Assembly: GCA_009103225.1 (NCBI GenBank)
Contig: RHPI01001517.1
Location: 163,557-227,556, forward strand
Direction of reading: 5' to 3'
Source of the DNA: Chlorokybus atmophyticus
Lineage: Eukaryota > Streptophyta > Chlorokybophyceae > Chlorokybales > Chlorokybaceae
DNA length: 64,000 bases
Shown: in pieces, positions 19,020-30,759 of the stretch
Position numbering within the stretch: position 1 is the stretch's first letter
Layout of the letters: the number at the start of each line of letters is the position of its first letter
Program-made: the position numbers and the translations under genes
Notes under the pieces: model-generated
What the model was told of the DNA's origin: nothing
What the model saw: the letters and a program-made list of their open reading frames with translations, nothing else
Database searches by the model: none

Positions 19020-21463
19020 CCCAACAAACACACTGACCCCCGTCGCCGTTACCAACCTCTGACACAATACGATTACGCTGCCCCACATAGGGTATCGTCG
19101 GCATTAGGGCTACATATTGATATAAAGCGATGGCTATTGAAAGTTTATTGCTTGCGAAATGATATCAATCAAGGCTAGCCCATTGTGGTATTGCGGTTGT
19201 TGATGTTGTTTAATAATCATCATAATAATCAACAATGTTGCTCACATTTAATCGTGTACATGTATAATGTATGACTCACATTTATATTGCAAGGTGATCT
19301 CGCAGTTGCAACATTCGATGTCAACAAGTACATATACAGCACATATACATTGTTATAGCTCAACATTAAACGCATGACCTTTATACAACAACAACAACAC
19401 ATTGAACCAAGTGCAATTTCAACCAAGTAATATCTCACGCAGCTTTTGTACAATGGCCCATATCATCGGCCCTACAAACCTCGAATCATAGTATGACTAC
19501 CGTAGTCATAAAATGGTTGCACAGCTCGGCAAGCTATGCATCGAGTACAAACCTTGTGTTTCTCGTGATACAAGCACTTACACTTTTTCATGTTGTGAGT
19601 TTCGCGAAAACAAAAACTGTTGTTCGCATGAGATGACATTCACTCACATGTATAAGCTATAAAGGAATAAATCTTGCGTTGAAACAGTTGTGCTTTTTAT
19701 CAAACACCAATTGCTTTTATACATGTATATGTGAGGCTTTAGCAATAAACATGTTTGATTGGTTTGAGTACATGCATGCAGCACAGTTTAAAGGGACATT
19801 TTTTGCAAATGGCTTGGGCCTCCGAGAGTTATTTTAACATGCTGTGGAAAAGATCAAGATATCTATATCCATAAAATCATAAGCATCAGCCTTACAGCAT
19901 GATATTACCCTTAATATACACTTTTCATATTTCGTGGTCTAATCATTGCGTGCCAACATAGCGACACTGTTGGCATGTAATGCAATTGTCGCAAGGGAAA
20001 TACTTGAAGCAAATCCGCGTGAACACCTATCACTCTTGAACACCACATATTATTTATAATAACATGTGTTGACGTGGTACATTTTCAATTATTGAGCTGA
20101 ACAAAGGTGATGTGCTGTAAGCCCCAGTAAAGTTCCCACATTTTGACCATTATGCAGGTAGCTTATGTGGTGTCACCCTAGTCTCATAACTCTGTTGTTC
20201 ATGCACTTAACATGTAGTTTATGATATACAGGCAGCTTGAATGATCGTTGCATATACTGTAGATTTGTGCCTTACACAAACTCAACCTACCATATGTATG
20301 AATCTCGTTCGCTCGATGTACATGTATTCAGCCTTGTTATTTGCATGATAAGAAAACTACCATGCCCCATGAATTGCCACATAGTGTACATATGGTGTAG
20401 TAACGCAACCGGAACGCAAGTATAACACGTGAAGATAAAAGTTAATTTGGGGACATATAAGGTTTTAACTTGGGTCCACAATAAAAGTTGGGGCTTGAAA
20501 AACGTTGAGGTAAATTCTTTAATACTGATATGCAAATTACAATTCCCATGTTTTATAATAATACTACTATGCTTATTTGCCGCCCCACAAGTTTCCCCTC
20601 GTTTCCCCACCAAAAACTGCCTGAAATGAATGCATAATTCAGCAAAGTTATCTGTTCACTATCTGCCAGGTCGGTCATCATCCGTAAAAACCGGTGTAAC
20701 TTATGGTCACCAAAGGTGTTGTGATTATTGATGTTGATTGTCTGTGACCAACGTTTCGTTTGTAGCTTGCACACTGTGCAAGCTAGGGTACCATCTTGTG
20801 CAAATTGTACTTCATTATATATACATCTCGAGGATTATTACATCAAAACTATCCCTCCGGATTGAACGATACGCATATAAATGTTGGCATTTAATGATAG
20901 AATGAAGTGCTTTTCTATAATACTTGCCATCCATGACGTTGTTAAGCTTGGAGCTATCATACCTTCAAATGGTCGGCATATAGTGCCATTACTGCCGCTC
21001 TTAATTACTTTACATGAATCTTTCATGCATGTTATCAATACATATACAAGTTGACTTTCGACAAATGCAGCAATAGTACTTCATGGAAAGTGCATCGGCG
21101 ACGAGCAGGACCATGTCGTTTTTGCAGGGACCACATCACGCTTGGCCGTTTCGCATATTGCACATAGTCTTTCTTTGAATCAACGGTTAAAGCTCCTCTG
21201 TGGGTTTTAAAAACCCAACCGACGGGATGACCCCTAAAACATTTATGTTAAAGATTGTATAGGTCGTACGCATCTCAAAGCACAAGCGCGCTATTGGTGG
21301 GAATGCAGGTTGGATGCTGTGGTTTGTCCCTCCGCATACAAAATAAGCGACACATCCGCACAAGGTGATGTTCAATAAAGTGCGTAAGTGGCTGAGTTAA
21401 GTTGATCCAAAACCACGTGAAATTATCCACGTTAAGCGCAACACGCCGCATCACCAATGCCAT

Positions 21464-21519
21464 CCAAGTACTGCGAGGTTTAAGCCTAGCTTCGAGGCCT
21501 AAACCTCGCAGTACTTTGG
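21464..21519. repeat. Hairpin with 24-25-bp arms
   Basis: Arms 21464-21487 and 21495-21519 are reverse complements apart from one extra base and one mismatch, around a 7-base loop. The core AGTACTGCGAGGTTTA is identical in both arms. It may be a MITE relic or a cruciform; no gene context explains it. Confidence 0.7.
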
Positions 21520-22374
21520 TGCGGCCCCTGGTTTGCGAGCAAACCTCATGTGAGACTTTACGATAAATGACATGCATATGTCATGGTGTTTGTTGCATAT
21601 ACCAACAACGCCCACATCTACCTGTGCAGAGTTCGCATCAAGCCGCGGTTTTTGGTTTACCTCGCCATATGCATCAAATAGAACACGCAGCGCCTCGTCA
21701 ACATGCGCGTCGGGGGATGGGAGGGATAAAAGCCCTTTTATAGCTAGCGGCTTGTTGTTTGAAAACCCATTAAAACATTGATTGCGTTAATGGGACGTGT
21801 CGTGCATCGCGTGTGCGGCAATTTCGTGAGGATATCCTCAAGGCACAAGCTGAGGGGGGAGGGGGCGCTATGGAAGGCGGCTTGTCGCTTTAAACACTTT
21901 GTAACATCAAAATCACGTGACTTTGCATCTCAACATTAAGACGTTAGCCTCATGCAAACTTATATGCATACTCAAGCGCCTTCAGCGATGGGAACTTTAG
22001 CTCTTCAGCCCATCAACAATTATCAAATATTAACAAACTCGACATTATACAATTGGGACACGCTCTGGGTGGCGACAACTCGCGCATTTGGTTACCTGCA
22101 GCTGCTTGCGACATAAAAACATTAAAACTATGCTCATATCCCAACGACTTGAAGACGCTGCCATAGGAGCAATCATGTCCCATATCCCCCCCCCCCCCCC
22201 CCCCCCNATAATGATGTGTTATACATGACATTTTAAGGATGAGGTTAATATTCTAGCTTACGTGTGTATATACTATGTCCATGTGTATTTTTTGTGTGGT
22301 CCATTTTGTAATGTTGATGTTGATGCGCCCACAGCTTAGCTAGTTAGCTTTGCCATACGTTGCATTAGATCGTA

Positions 22375-23025
22375 AAGATAAGAAGCTTGGTCGCAACAAT
22401 CAAGCTTCTTGTGTTTGGGACGTAATGCTGAACTCGTTTACATATGTCATAACGCTTGTTTAATGATGAAATAATGTAACATGCAATGGTCACACAGACA
22501 GTGCTTATGGTTACTGTGAGCAACACGTCTGTAAGTTATCACAACAGTTTACTTGCAGTGCAACTTATTCCATCGGTAGCTGAGCATTAATTGGAGATAC
22601 AGGTAGGCACAAACACGTATGCGCTGAGCAATGGTAGCTACATGGCGGTTATTTTTATAAGCCTACATCATAGGAACCACTTGCCAAGGGAAACGCCGAG
22701 CTTGTAAGTAACCACCCGGTGCCATCACGTCCTTACTCCTTCAGGCGTGACCACGGTTTTCGCTGTTGACAACGGCAAACACCATAAAAGCTCTTTCGCG
22801 ATAGCCGCGTTGCTGATACCGTTGATACCGTACAATTGCGGCAGGGCAATGTTGAGTTCAACGTGAGACTCAACATGATTAATGGAGCAGCGGCGGATAA
22901 GTTTGATGAGGTCCTTGGCCCTGTTGGCGTCCACACGAACACGCAAAACATTATGCCTTAAGCTTGTATGCATCTGCACTGCACCGTAACGATAAGAAGC
23001 TTGATCGCTGCGACCAAGCTATTTA
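22375..23025. repeat. Pair of related short palindromic elements 615 bp apart
   Basis: GATAAGAAGCTTGGTCGC near 22378 and GATAAGAAGCTTGATCGC near 22990 are near-identical direct copies. Each is followed within 20 bases by the complementary AAGCTT half, giving small hairpins. They may be edges or relics of a mobile element; the sequence between them has no recognisable gene. Confidence 0.4.
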
Positions 23026-24126
23026 CCTTTGTCCATTACAACGCATCAAATTACATAGAAAATGTACTTTATTAAGACGATGATACTTGTTGTGATATGT
23101 GTACTACAAGGCATAGTATGTTGCTGCGGGTAATAAGCGGGTCAGCCTGCAAAAGGCCTTGTGTGCGGATGCAGACGATGGGCTTTACAGTTGTATGCGA
23201 TTTAATACATATGTTTTACACGAGCTTCTCTCGCTTTTCAACTTTGCAAACGAGTCGCAAAAAGAGATTCGCTTGCAAGCGCATGCACATACACAGCAAT
23301 ACTCCCGCCAATTGTGCATATGCAGCATTTGAGGTGATGAGGTGGAGGGCGCACTCTGTCGCTTTGTTACGTTGGCCCGAATTGCATATGAAATCTCGAA
23401 AGATTTAATTCGTCCGACCTCGTGCTCAACAACACGTACCTCAACATGTATGTAGCCTTGTGAGATGTTGCAAATTGTATATCATGTATTCATTACATGA
23501 TGTGTGACTTGCATAATTATGATGCGCCTTGCAAACAATAATGACAAAAATGACGTAAAAGGGATGACGCAAGGAGGAACGGGTAATGCACTATTTTTAT
23601 GTTCCCTTATCTGTTGCAGATATATGTGATTGAATTTTATAGTTTATATTTTATATATGCAACGAATACTGGATTTGTTGTTCATTCTTTGCACATCGTT
23701 CATCATCGTATACTAAGACTCAACAATTGGTAATAACTAGTTCCTTTCTTATTGAATGCACAATAGCGCTGGCAGTGATTGTGTGTTATTCAGTGTTTTA
23801 TACAGTAATGTAGTGCACGTTGTAAAGACTTTTATATCATGGTCATCATTGTAATAGAACAAATATATCTGTTGTGTATTACATCAAGAACCTTAGACTC
23901 TGCTAGAGTAAATGTCTCTAATCTTACCTAAATGAGGCAGTAGGCTTGTAAAGTATTTTCTTATCGATTTTTTTTTGCGATCATGTACACAACAATATTG
24001 TGTACCGGATGTAAGCTACACGCCCATCATTTTTTACACTTTTTTTACACCCATAGCGTTAGATATGACGCTACAAAGTAGCGTGTGTGTGAGGGATTGG
24101 CAAAAATGGCATGTACCGTAATTTTG

Positions 24127-24167
24127 GCCGACGCCAACCACTGCCAAAGGCTGTGGTTGGCGTCGGC
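24127..24167. repeat. Perfect 14-bp-arm hairpin
   Basis: GCCGACGCCAACCA at 24127-24140 is exactly reverse-complemented at 24154-24167 with a 13-base spacer. There is no adjacent gene whose terminator it could be. Confidence 0.8.
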
Positions 24168-24615
24168 GTGGGTGAGGGTAGCATTGCTGGCGGCTGCAGG
24201 CAGCGACGGTGTAACATATACAACATATACAACATACAACATATATGGTGTGGGACATAAATGAGGCATGTGGCTCCCCCTATGGCAGCGACTTTTGCTG
24301 CTGTAGCCTAGTGGTTAAGGCGCCAATGTTATAAGCGGTGTGTGGGGGGTGGGGGGGTGGGGGGAAGGGGGGCGGGAGGGCCACAGTGTGTGTTGCATGC
24401 ATGCAAGTAGGCAAGCATATTGCATGGTGTACAAGGGTTTTCCTACGCTATAACTAGGCGCCTACTTGTGGCTTCTTGCGCTTGCGTGTCTCCACACGTA
24501 GGTGACGGAGTGGAGGGAGGGAGTCCACATTCATGTGCAACTTCAGCCAAACATATGCAACCTGTCTCTACCGCGTGCAGAGCTTGTTGCACCTTCAATA
24601 ACATTTGCTTGCGTT

Positions 24616-25062
24616 TGTCACAGCCCACTCGACCATAAAAGACTTGGTGCTTTTATGGTCGATTTGTGGTTGTAGTTTAATGTACCTTCCCGTTACATCC
24701 CCCCCACTTAAGAACGCTGACGTCCTCGGCAGCTGGCTCCCATCAGCTGGGGAATCATCCCAGAGGTCTGATTAGGGTCGGTCACTGGCCCCACCGCCTA
24801 AGGACCGGCTAGTTTAGTCCTGCCGCGCCGACTGAACGCCGGCGCGACTACCATTAGGCAAGTCGCGACCCCTCGATGATGGCACTTATGACCATTTACG
24901 ACGTTACTGGATTGCGAAACAACGACCGCGGAATTCGTGTGCAAGGCAGGAATTGAACCCGGGTCTCAAGTTCCGATGACTAATGTCACAGCCCACTCGA
25001 CCATAAAAGACTTGGTGCTTTTATAGTCGATTTGTGGTAATTTAATGTACCTTCCCGTTACA
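24616..25062 (-). mobile_element. TRIM: miniature LTR retrotransposon with 82/79-bp LTRs
   Basis: Direct repeats 24616-24697 and 24984-25062 are near-identical, differing by a 3-base indel and a few substitutions. Each begins TG and ends CA in either orientation, as LTRs do. The 5-bp flanks GCGTT at 24611-24615 and 25063-25067 match exactly, as an integrase target-site duplication would. Read on the minus strand, a purine tract (AAGTGGGGGGGA) sits directly before the downstream LTR, where a polypurine tract belongs, so the element is oriented minus. The interior is 286 bp with no ORF. It contains a GGTTCAATTCC box on the minus strand resembling a tRNA B-box; a classical primer-binding site was not identified. 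Such elements depend on enzymes from another retrotransposon. Confidence 0.85.
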
Positions 25063-26069
25063 GCGTTGTTGCTCGCTGATGTAGGGGCCCCTCTTGTACT
25101 TGCTTGCCCAAGCCTTCTCCAGATGATGCACACTCTTGTTGGTGACACGCGTGGCGCCTGATGGTGCTGTGCGTCTCACTTGAGCTAGGATGCAGCATGG
25201 CAGCAATAGCAATCTCCCCCAACACGGGAGACAACCACACCCAACAATGAGCCCACCGTACTAGATAGTTGTACTTGCAAGTAGACACCATCACCAGTGT
25301 ACGAGAGCCACCACAACTCATTTACAATACACTCCTTGGCCCTGCAATGCTTGTCCGCACGCCTACACTCACCGTCACACCGTCACCCACACCCACACCC
25401 ACACTCACACCCACATCCTACTCTAGCACTTGTGCATACTAACACAAGCTCACAGCATGCTACTAAGGCTGCTGCAACAACCCACGCCCGCCCAAACAAC
25501 CCCGCAATGTTAAACTACACCGTCCCACGTTAGTGCAAAGCTTACGCGTTAAGCATAAAGGGGTGGCAACCTAACTTACGTTGAACTTGGGTTGAATCTT
25601 TGCATAAGTCTATCACTGTGTGAAAGTTTGATAGAAGTTGCATCTACTCATACATACAACCGTTGAAAGACCGCATGCCAAACAAGTAAGTAGTTAGAAA
25701 GTTATTAGATGTTTTTTAGAAAACAAGGCGCCTGAACGGAGCCATTCAAATCATGCAGGCAGCGCACTACTGCGCCAAATCGCGCAGTTTTTTAAAAAGT
25801 TACAAAGCAACGCGTCCGTCTAGGCGCGCTCTACAAGCTGACCAGTTTCTGGCGCCATCCCAGCTCGGATGACGGAGATATCAACGAAAAACTAACTGTG
25901 GCCGAAATAAGGGACGTTTACCCTAGCAACTTGACGCCCAACTTAGATTTGCAAAATACGAAAGATCCGCCGAGGTTTTCATCGCTCCATGCTTACATCC
26001 AGGTAAGAGCACAATCAATCTCTGCTTGCATACTACGCACATCTACACTTTCCTGCATTGCCAGCAACA
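25063..26069. promoter_or_regulatory. Upstream region of the DnaJ gene, with a possible 5'-UTR intron
   Basis: 25378-25416 is a CACACC-type repeat. Around 25870-26001 an apparent exon ends in ATCCAG|GTAAGA, and splicing to a point just before the ATG at 26070 would place an intron in the 5' UTR. No TATA box was recognised. Confidence 0.4.
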
Positions 26070-27936
26070 ATGGCGGCGGCGGCGGCAGCGGTGGTGTTGG
26101 CAGTTAGGCCGTTGTCGGTGCCAGCGGCCTGCAAGACCGCTAGGCCTACCGTGAGACAGTCTGGCACCGGCGCTCGTGCTGTTCCACAGAGGCTCAGGCG
26201 GCCAGCATCAGGCGCATTGTTGGCGAGTGGCAGGAGGAGAAGAGGCAGGCAGCACCAGACTGGGGTCTCCGCCGCCACCTCTGCCTCCTCAGCCTGGTCT
26301 GATGACTATTATGGTACGCTTGGCGTGCAACGTGCCGCAGACAAGGCTGAGCTCAAGGCGGCCTTCAGGTACACACAACTCAACTTCTCTGCCTACACAA
26401 CTCACCACTTGCTTTGTGTCTAGGTATATCTCTCACACTTGCATGGCTTGCATTGCATCCTGTTTGGTATCATAAGGTTACGGTCGTAGCGTCCAGGGCC
26501 TTGTAGTTCTTTAACAGGGGTTGCTGTAACACAAAGCCAGCAAAAGGTCCACACACGCACCTTGCATGTGACATGCATATTTTGATTACAAGAAGCCAAC
26601 AATCCATGTCAACCTGTTGTATACATGTAAGCTCTATGGTCTCATTGCAACCATTACTGTGCATACTCGGATGCATGTAAACCGAAAGCGTACACACGTT
26701 GTAAAATGCGTTGTGTGTGTGGTATGTGCAGGCGTTTGGCACTGCAGTGGCACCCTGACGTGAGCAACGCACCCGCCGCAGAGGAGCGCTTCAAAGAGAT
26801 CAGCAATGCTTATGAGGTTTGTGTGTAAGAGTATTTGTGATCATGGCGTGTGATGTTAGCCGCCTTTTGTTGCAATTCTCAACAAGAAAGCCAAGTCTCT
26901 GTTGCCTTGACAACAGGTGTGATTCAGGTCTTGTATGACGAGGACAAGCGGCGGCTTTACGACCAATTTGGCGTTGCTGGCATAGACAAGAGTCAAGTTG
27001 CTGGACGCACAGCTGCAGATGAAGCTTGGGATGAGTTCAAACCTTACGTGCGCAAGTAAGCTCCACATGGATGATGCATTATGTGCCATGCAACTCGCTT
27101 GAGATCTGTGCATGTTGGATGGGGTGGATGGCATTGAGATCTTCTCTCTCTTGCACAGGAACCGAAAGACAACTGCACGCGATGCGGCGGCTGGTTCAGG
27201 CAATGAAGATGCTGATGCCGCTGATGATAGCTTGCCTAAGGCGGGTGATGTCGTAGAGTACAAGCTGTCAGAGTTGGCTCAACGCAAGCACAACGATGGA
27301 AGGCTGAGAGGTTGACATTTGCGCCTGACAACACACATTGGTGCTGGTGGTTGAACACAGTTGTTGGCACGAGGCTCACATGTCGCTCCTGCTGGCAGGT
27401 GTGGCCTTCCTGGTTGGCCGGAATATGGGTGGGTTCATGTGTCAACACTTGTGGTCGTGTGAGCTGGTTGTTGGTAGAACTTTGGTTGGCTGATTGCTCA
27501 TGCAATTGCGCGCAGATCGCGGTGACCGGGACAAGCTGCCTCCTGAGGTGAGGGAAAATGGCAGCCTGATACAATGTTGTGCAATGCATGGTGTTGTTGC
27601 TGCTGTCGGTAGTACGGCATTTGCAGCTAATATGACTATGTGGTCAGAACCTGGACCTTTGTGAGTTGGAGCCGCTGTGGCAGAGTGAGGACGATGACGG
27701 TTTGTGGTCGGTTGACCCACTGGAGAATGCTGCGTTCGCACGCCTTACAGACTTGCGCGTTGTACCCTCGGTGCGTCCACCTTTCTCATACTCGATATGC
27801 ACAGATGCGTGTGTTGGTGCCAACATTGATTTATGCAATGCAGCGGTACAACCGCAGTACGGACACATGGGAGCTTCTCGACGAGTTGTCCGAGTCGTGC
27901 GGCGGCCCAACCTATGCAGAGGAGGTGATTGTGTAA
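26070..27936 (+). CDS. Plastid-type DnaJ (J-domain) co-chaperone, eight exons
   Basis: An Hsp40 that should stimulate an Hsp70, probably in the chloroplast. Exons: 26070-26368, 26732-26816, 26928-27055, 27159-27310, 27399-27428, 27516-27547, 27648-27770, 27844-27936, all phase-compatible; 313 aa. Residues 1 to about 70 are rich in Ala, Arg, Ser and Thr, like an algal transit peptide. The J-domain spans about 78-145, from DDYYGTLGV to [12 protein letters not shown], with the HPD motif at 107-109. There is no G/F region and no CxxCxGxG zinc repeat, so it is a type III J protein. The C-terminus is acidic ([16 protein letters not shown]) and of no known domain. The ATG was preferred over an upstream in-frame TTG. 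Exons 5 and 6 are only 30 and 32 nt, the least certain parts. The targeting is inferred. Confidence 0.87.
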
Positions 27937-28623
27937 CTGCCGTGTGCAGAAGGCCTATCGTTCTGCGCCATTGCGCCAAGTAGCTTGTGTTATTGATTGT
28001 GCCACTTGCGTGTTCAGCACCGGTTACTGTGATTTGATAAGCTAGCTGTTCAGTGCAAGTATATCCAGAGCCACAAGGCAAGGCTGCATTTGGTGAGCTT
28101 GCGGTCCATATTTGTCAGGCCGCATTCCACCTAAGTTCAGTTGAGGTTGCTCTGAGTATCATATGTTGCAACTCACTGGAGGGTGGGCACACTACCATCA
28201 GCTAGGAGAACTCTTGCAGTAGTGACTGAGGTGTAGCACGACCTGGCCAATCAGTTGCAACAGTTGCATGTGAGCAGCTGTGGTTGCATGTGTGATCCAC
28301 GACAAGAGTGTCCAAGCAGCTCAAGGCTATTGATCAGTGTCAGCTCAAGTAAAGCAAGCAGAGCCAAGTCTGCAATAGTGCAAGTGCAAGCAGCACCAAA
28401 AACTGGATGAAACAACTTCACATCAATTGAGACTAACAAAACCAAAACACCAACAACTATGTACCAACGAGCAAAAGCGTCGCTTGACACAGCCAAGGCA
28501 ACTAGCTTATCTCATGAGCGAACCACTGCAAAATCACCAATCAACCGGCTTGCAGTTGCCGGCAAAGCCAAAGTCAACCCTTGCCCTCCTAGTGCGTGCA
28601 ATCCAATCAGCTGTGTGCTGTGT
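27937..28623. other. Convergent intergenic region
   Basis: Holds the 3' UTRs of the DnaJ gene (plus) and the small membrane protein gene (minus). No coding frame or repeat of note. Confidence 0.6.
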
Positions 28624-29371
28624 CTACAAGCCCCCTCCATTGTACCACTGGTCTGATTGTTCCGGCGGGGGTGGGGGTGGGGGAGGAGGTGCGTTGAAAC
28701 CCATAGCAGCTTCCGTTGGGAAGAACGAGGAGCCGAACTCCGGGGGTGGGGGAGGAGGGGGAGGGGGGGCAGTGAACTGTGGCGCCGCGTCCTCTGTAAG
28801 CTCCCTTCTTACTTGCGTTGAAAATCTGTTTGCAGGTAACACCAGTCAGGGGCAGCACTACGACTGTAGCAAGCATCAAAGCTGCAGTGCAACTGCCAGG
28901 CTGTAGCACTGCCACAACAGACGGCAACTAGGTAGTGCCTAAGCGTGACACGGTCGTGCGTGCAAGCTGACCCGAGCTGTGCTATGCAGTCGCCACACTG
29001 CATGCAAGTGGACAACCAACACAACCAAGGCATACCCCCAACTGCACTGGTCCAGGGCATGCAGGCTACTGGTGCACAAACTATGGTTGCACACAACTCA
29101 AGGTGATAAGCACAGTGCCCAGTGGCACTGTCAGCGGGACGGACCTGTTACGCAGGGTGTTGAAGCGGCTGTCGGCTTGCTCCTGTTCGCTCAAATGCTG
29201 CTTCAGCACGCCCAGCGCTTGCGTTCGCCCAGCCGCCTTGTTCACCAGCACGACCCCGTCCATCGGCACGAGAGTCACATCCGATCGACTGCTCATGAAC
29301 CACCCTCCCAGCAGCCCGGCAACAAACAGGCTCACCACCAGACCAGTCTTGAGAGCAACGCGGTTCGCCAT
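28624..29371 (-). CDS. Small single-pass membrane protein with a polyproline tail, two exons
   Basis: No family is recognised. Exons 29145-29371 and 28624-28825 join in phase across a GT...AG intron to give 142 aa. An N-terminal hydrophobic helix of about 18 residues (LKTGLVVSLFVAGLLGGWF) follows a short basic start and probably acts as a signal anchor. A Gln/Glu/Arg-rich, partly helical middle follows (LGVLKQHLSEQEQADSRF). The tail has two runs of nine prolines around a FGSSFFPTEAAMGFN segment and ends QWYNGGGL. Polyproline could bind profilin, SH3- or WW-type partners, but that is inference. The gene converges on the DnaJ gene. Organellar inner-membrane or ER placement cannot be decided. 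Confidence 0.7.
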
Positions 29372-30369
29372 GGCTGAAAGGGAAGCTCAGCCGTCAGCTC
29401 CGTCCGCAACAGGCGACCGCACCAATGTGGAAGACCAAACACCAGGCCGGACCAGAACCAGGAGCAGAACCACCCTTGACCCGCTCCGAAGCACCCGACC
29501 TAACTAGCCCTTAGCAAGCAGCCCAACCAGCGCCTGCCAGCCGAATGCACCTCACGCAGGCTCCACCTCGCCACTCCTTGGCCTCAGCCCGTCGACGCTG
29601 GCGGCAGCGACAGCGGTGGCGACGCCGGTGCCAGCGGCGACAGCGGCGGTGGCGGCGGCGGCAACAAGTACTCTTCTGCAGAGCCCGCTGCAATGTTGCG
29701 CAGTAGAGCGAAGCACACAGGTCACATGCAGAGCAGCTAACGTTAGCGTGGCCCTGACTAATTCGCCCATATTCGCGGGAAGTGACACGTTATGTTTGTG
29801 ACGGTTTGGCTCACGTTGCCTCCTACTCTATAATCCATCGACAGCCTCACGCGCAACGTGGCCACCGTTGAACGCACGTCATAAACGAACACACGGGGAC
29901 ACTGGCTTTACCGCCAGCTCTGAAATTTGGCACAGTGACTGCTGCGGGACGCGCCAGGGGGAAGAGGACGACGACGGACGGCGGATCTGACAACGCAAAC
30001 GCTTGCAATGGCTCGCGAAAGTGGCATGTGACAAGTTGGGCGCCGTCCGATTGGGCCCGCCGCCTTCGTGCTCGTTGGGATCGCACCCTAACCAGCGACC
30101 CGTCCGGTGAGCAATAGGGACCGAAGCACGACCGGGCGTAACTGGGTGTCCGTGTCGCACTTCGTGTGTGACGGAGGGCCGTGCATGTCTCGCATCGCGC
30201 CCGCTCACGAAATCAATGCACAACGCGGAAATCCTTGTACCAGGATTTAGAGGTTGGGGGCAATCTGGTGGGGCCAGCTCACTTGCACGGGCTATACCGG
30301 TAATCTTTACCCGATATTCCAGCTAAACAGCTCTCTCCGAAGTCCAGAGGCCTGGTTGTTCCGGTTTTT

Positions 30370-30414
30370 CCCCGCCCGCATGCCTGCTGCATGAAGGCAG
30401 GCATGCAGGCGGGG
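30370..30414. repeat. Hairpin with 18-bp arms
   Basis: CCCCGCCCGCATGCCTGC at 30370-30387 pairs with 30397-30414 with one mismatch and a 9-base loop. The GCATGC core is itself palindromic. Confidence 0.75.
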
Positions 30415-30696
30415 AGTTTGGCTGCTACTGTAGTTGCCACCCCTATGTCACCGTCATCATCAACCCATCATCGTAGCGCAGTTACGCGGGGAATCCCGTA
30501 TCCAGGTGACCGTTTTTCCCGCGGAGTACCGTTAGGCAATGTGACAATGGTGCATTGCCGCAGTGGTGGGGATCGAGATCTGACAGCCGCAGCGCGATCG
30601 CGACCACCGTGGCAACCCCTGCCCGGTCGCCTGCCCGCCACTAGCGCTTTATCCACAACATGTAGGCCTACTCTTGCTCATCATAAAAGGTCCTTG

Positions 30697-30759
30697 CATG
30701 AGCCATTCATGCATGGGGCTTGAGTCAAGCCGCTTGACCACATGCATGAACGGCTCATG
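30697..30759. repeat. Hairpin with 19-bp arms and a nested palindromic loop
   Basis: 30697-30715 (CATGAGCCATTCATGCATG) pairs with 30741-30759 with one mismatch. The loop contains the smaller palindrome GGCTTGAGTCAAGCC. It lies about 280 bp from the preceding hairpin. Confidence 0.75.

Larger units (their letters stand above)
18253..24126. other. AT-rich gene-poor region with an assembly gap
   Basis: 18700-19019 is N, flanked on both sides by C-rich runs. No frame longer than about 100 codons has recognisable content, and none pairs with convincing splice sites. The composition is clearly more AT-rich than the flanking genes. Hairpins and repeat pairs are listed separately. A run of C ending in one N lies at about 22186-22207. 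Decayed mobile DNA is the likeliest content. Confidence 0.5.

Noticed and set aside
18582-19178. Frames running through X residues
   Set aside because: They are artefacts of the 320-N gap.
24304-24345. tRNA-like A-box TAGCCTAGTGG at 24307
   Set aside because: No B-box, acceptor stem or T-arm at the right distance; the nearest B-box-like sequence (about 24955) is on the opposite strand inside the TRIM.
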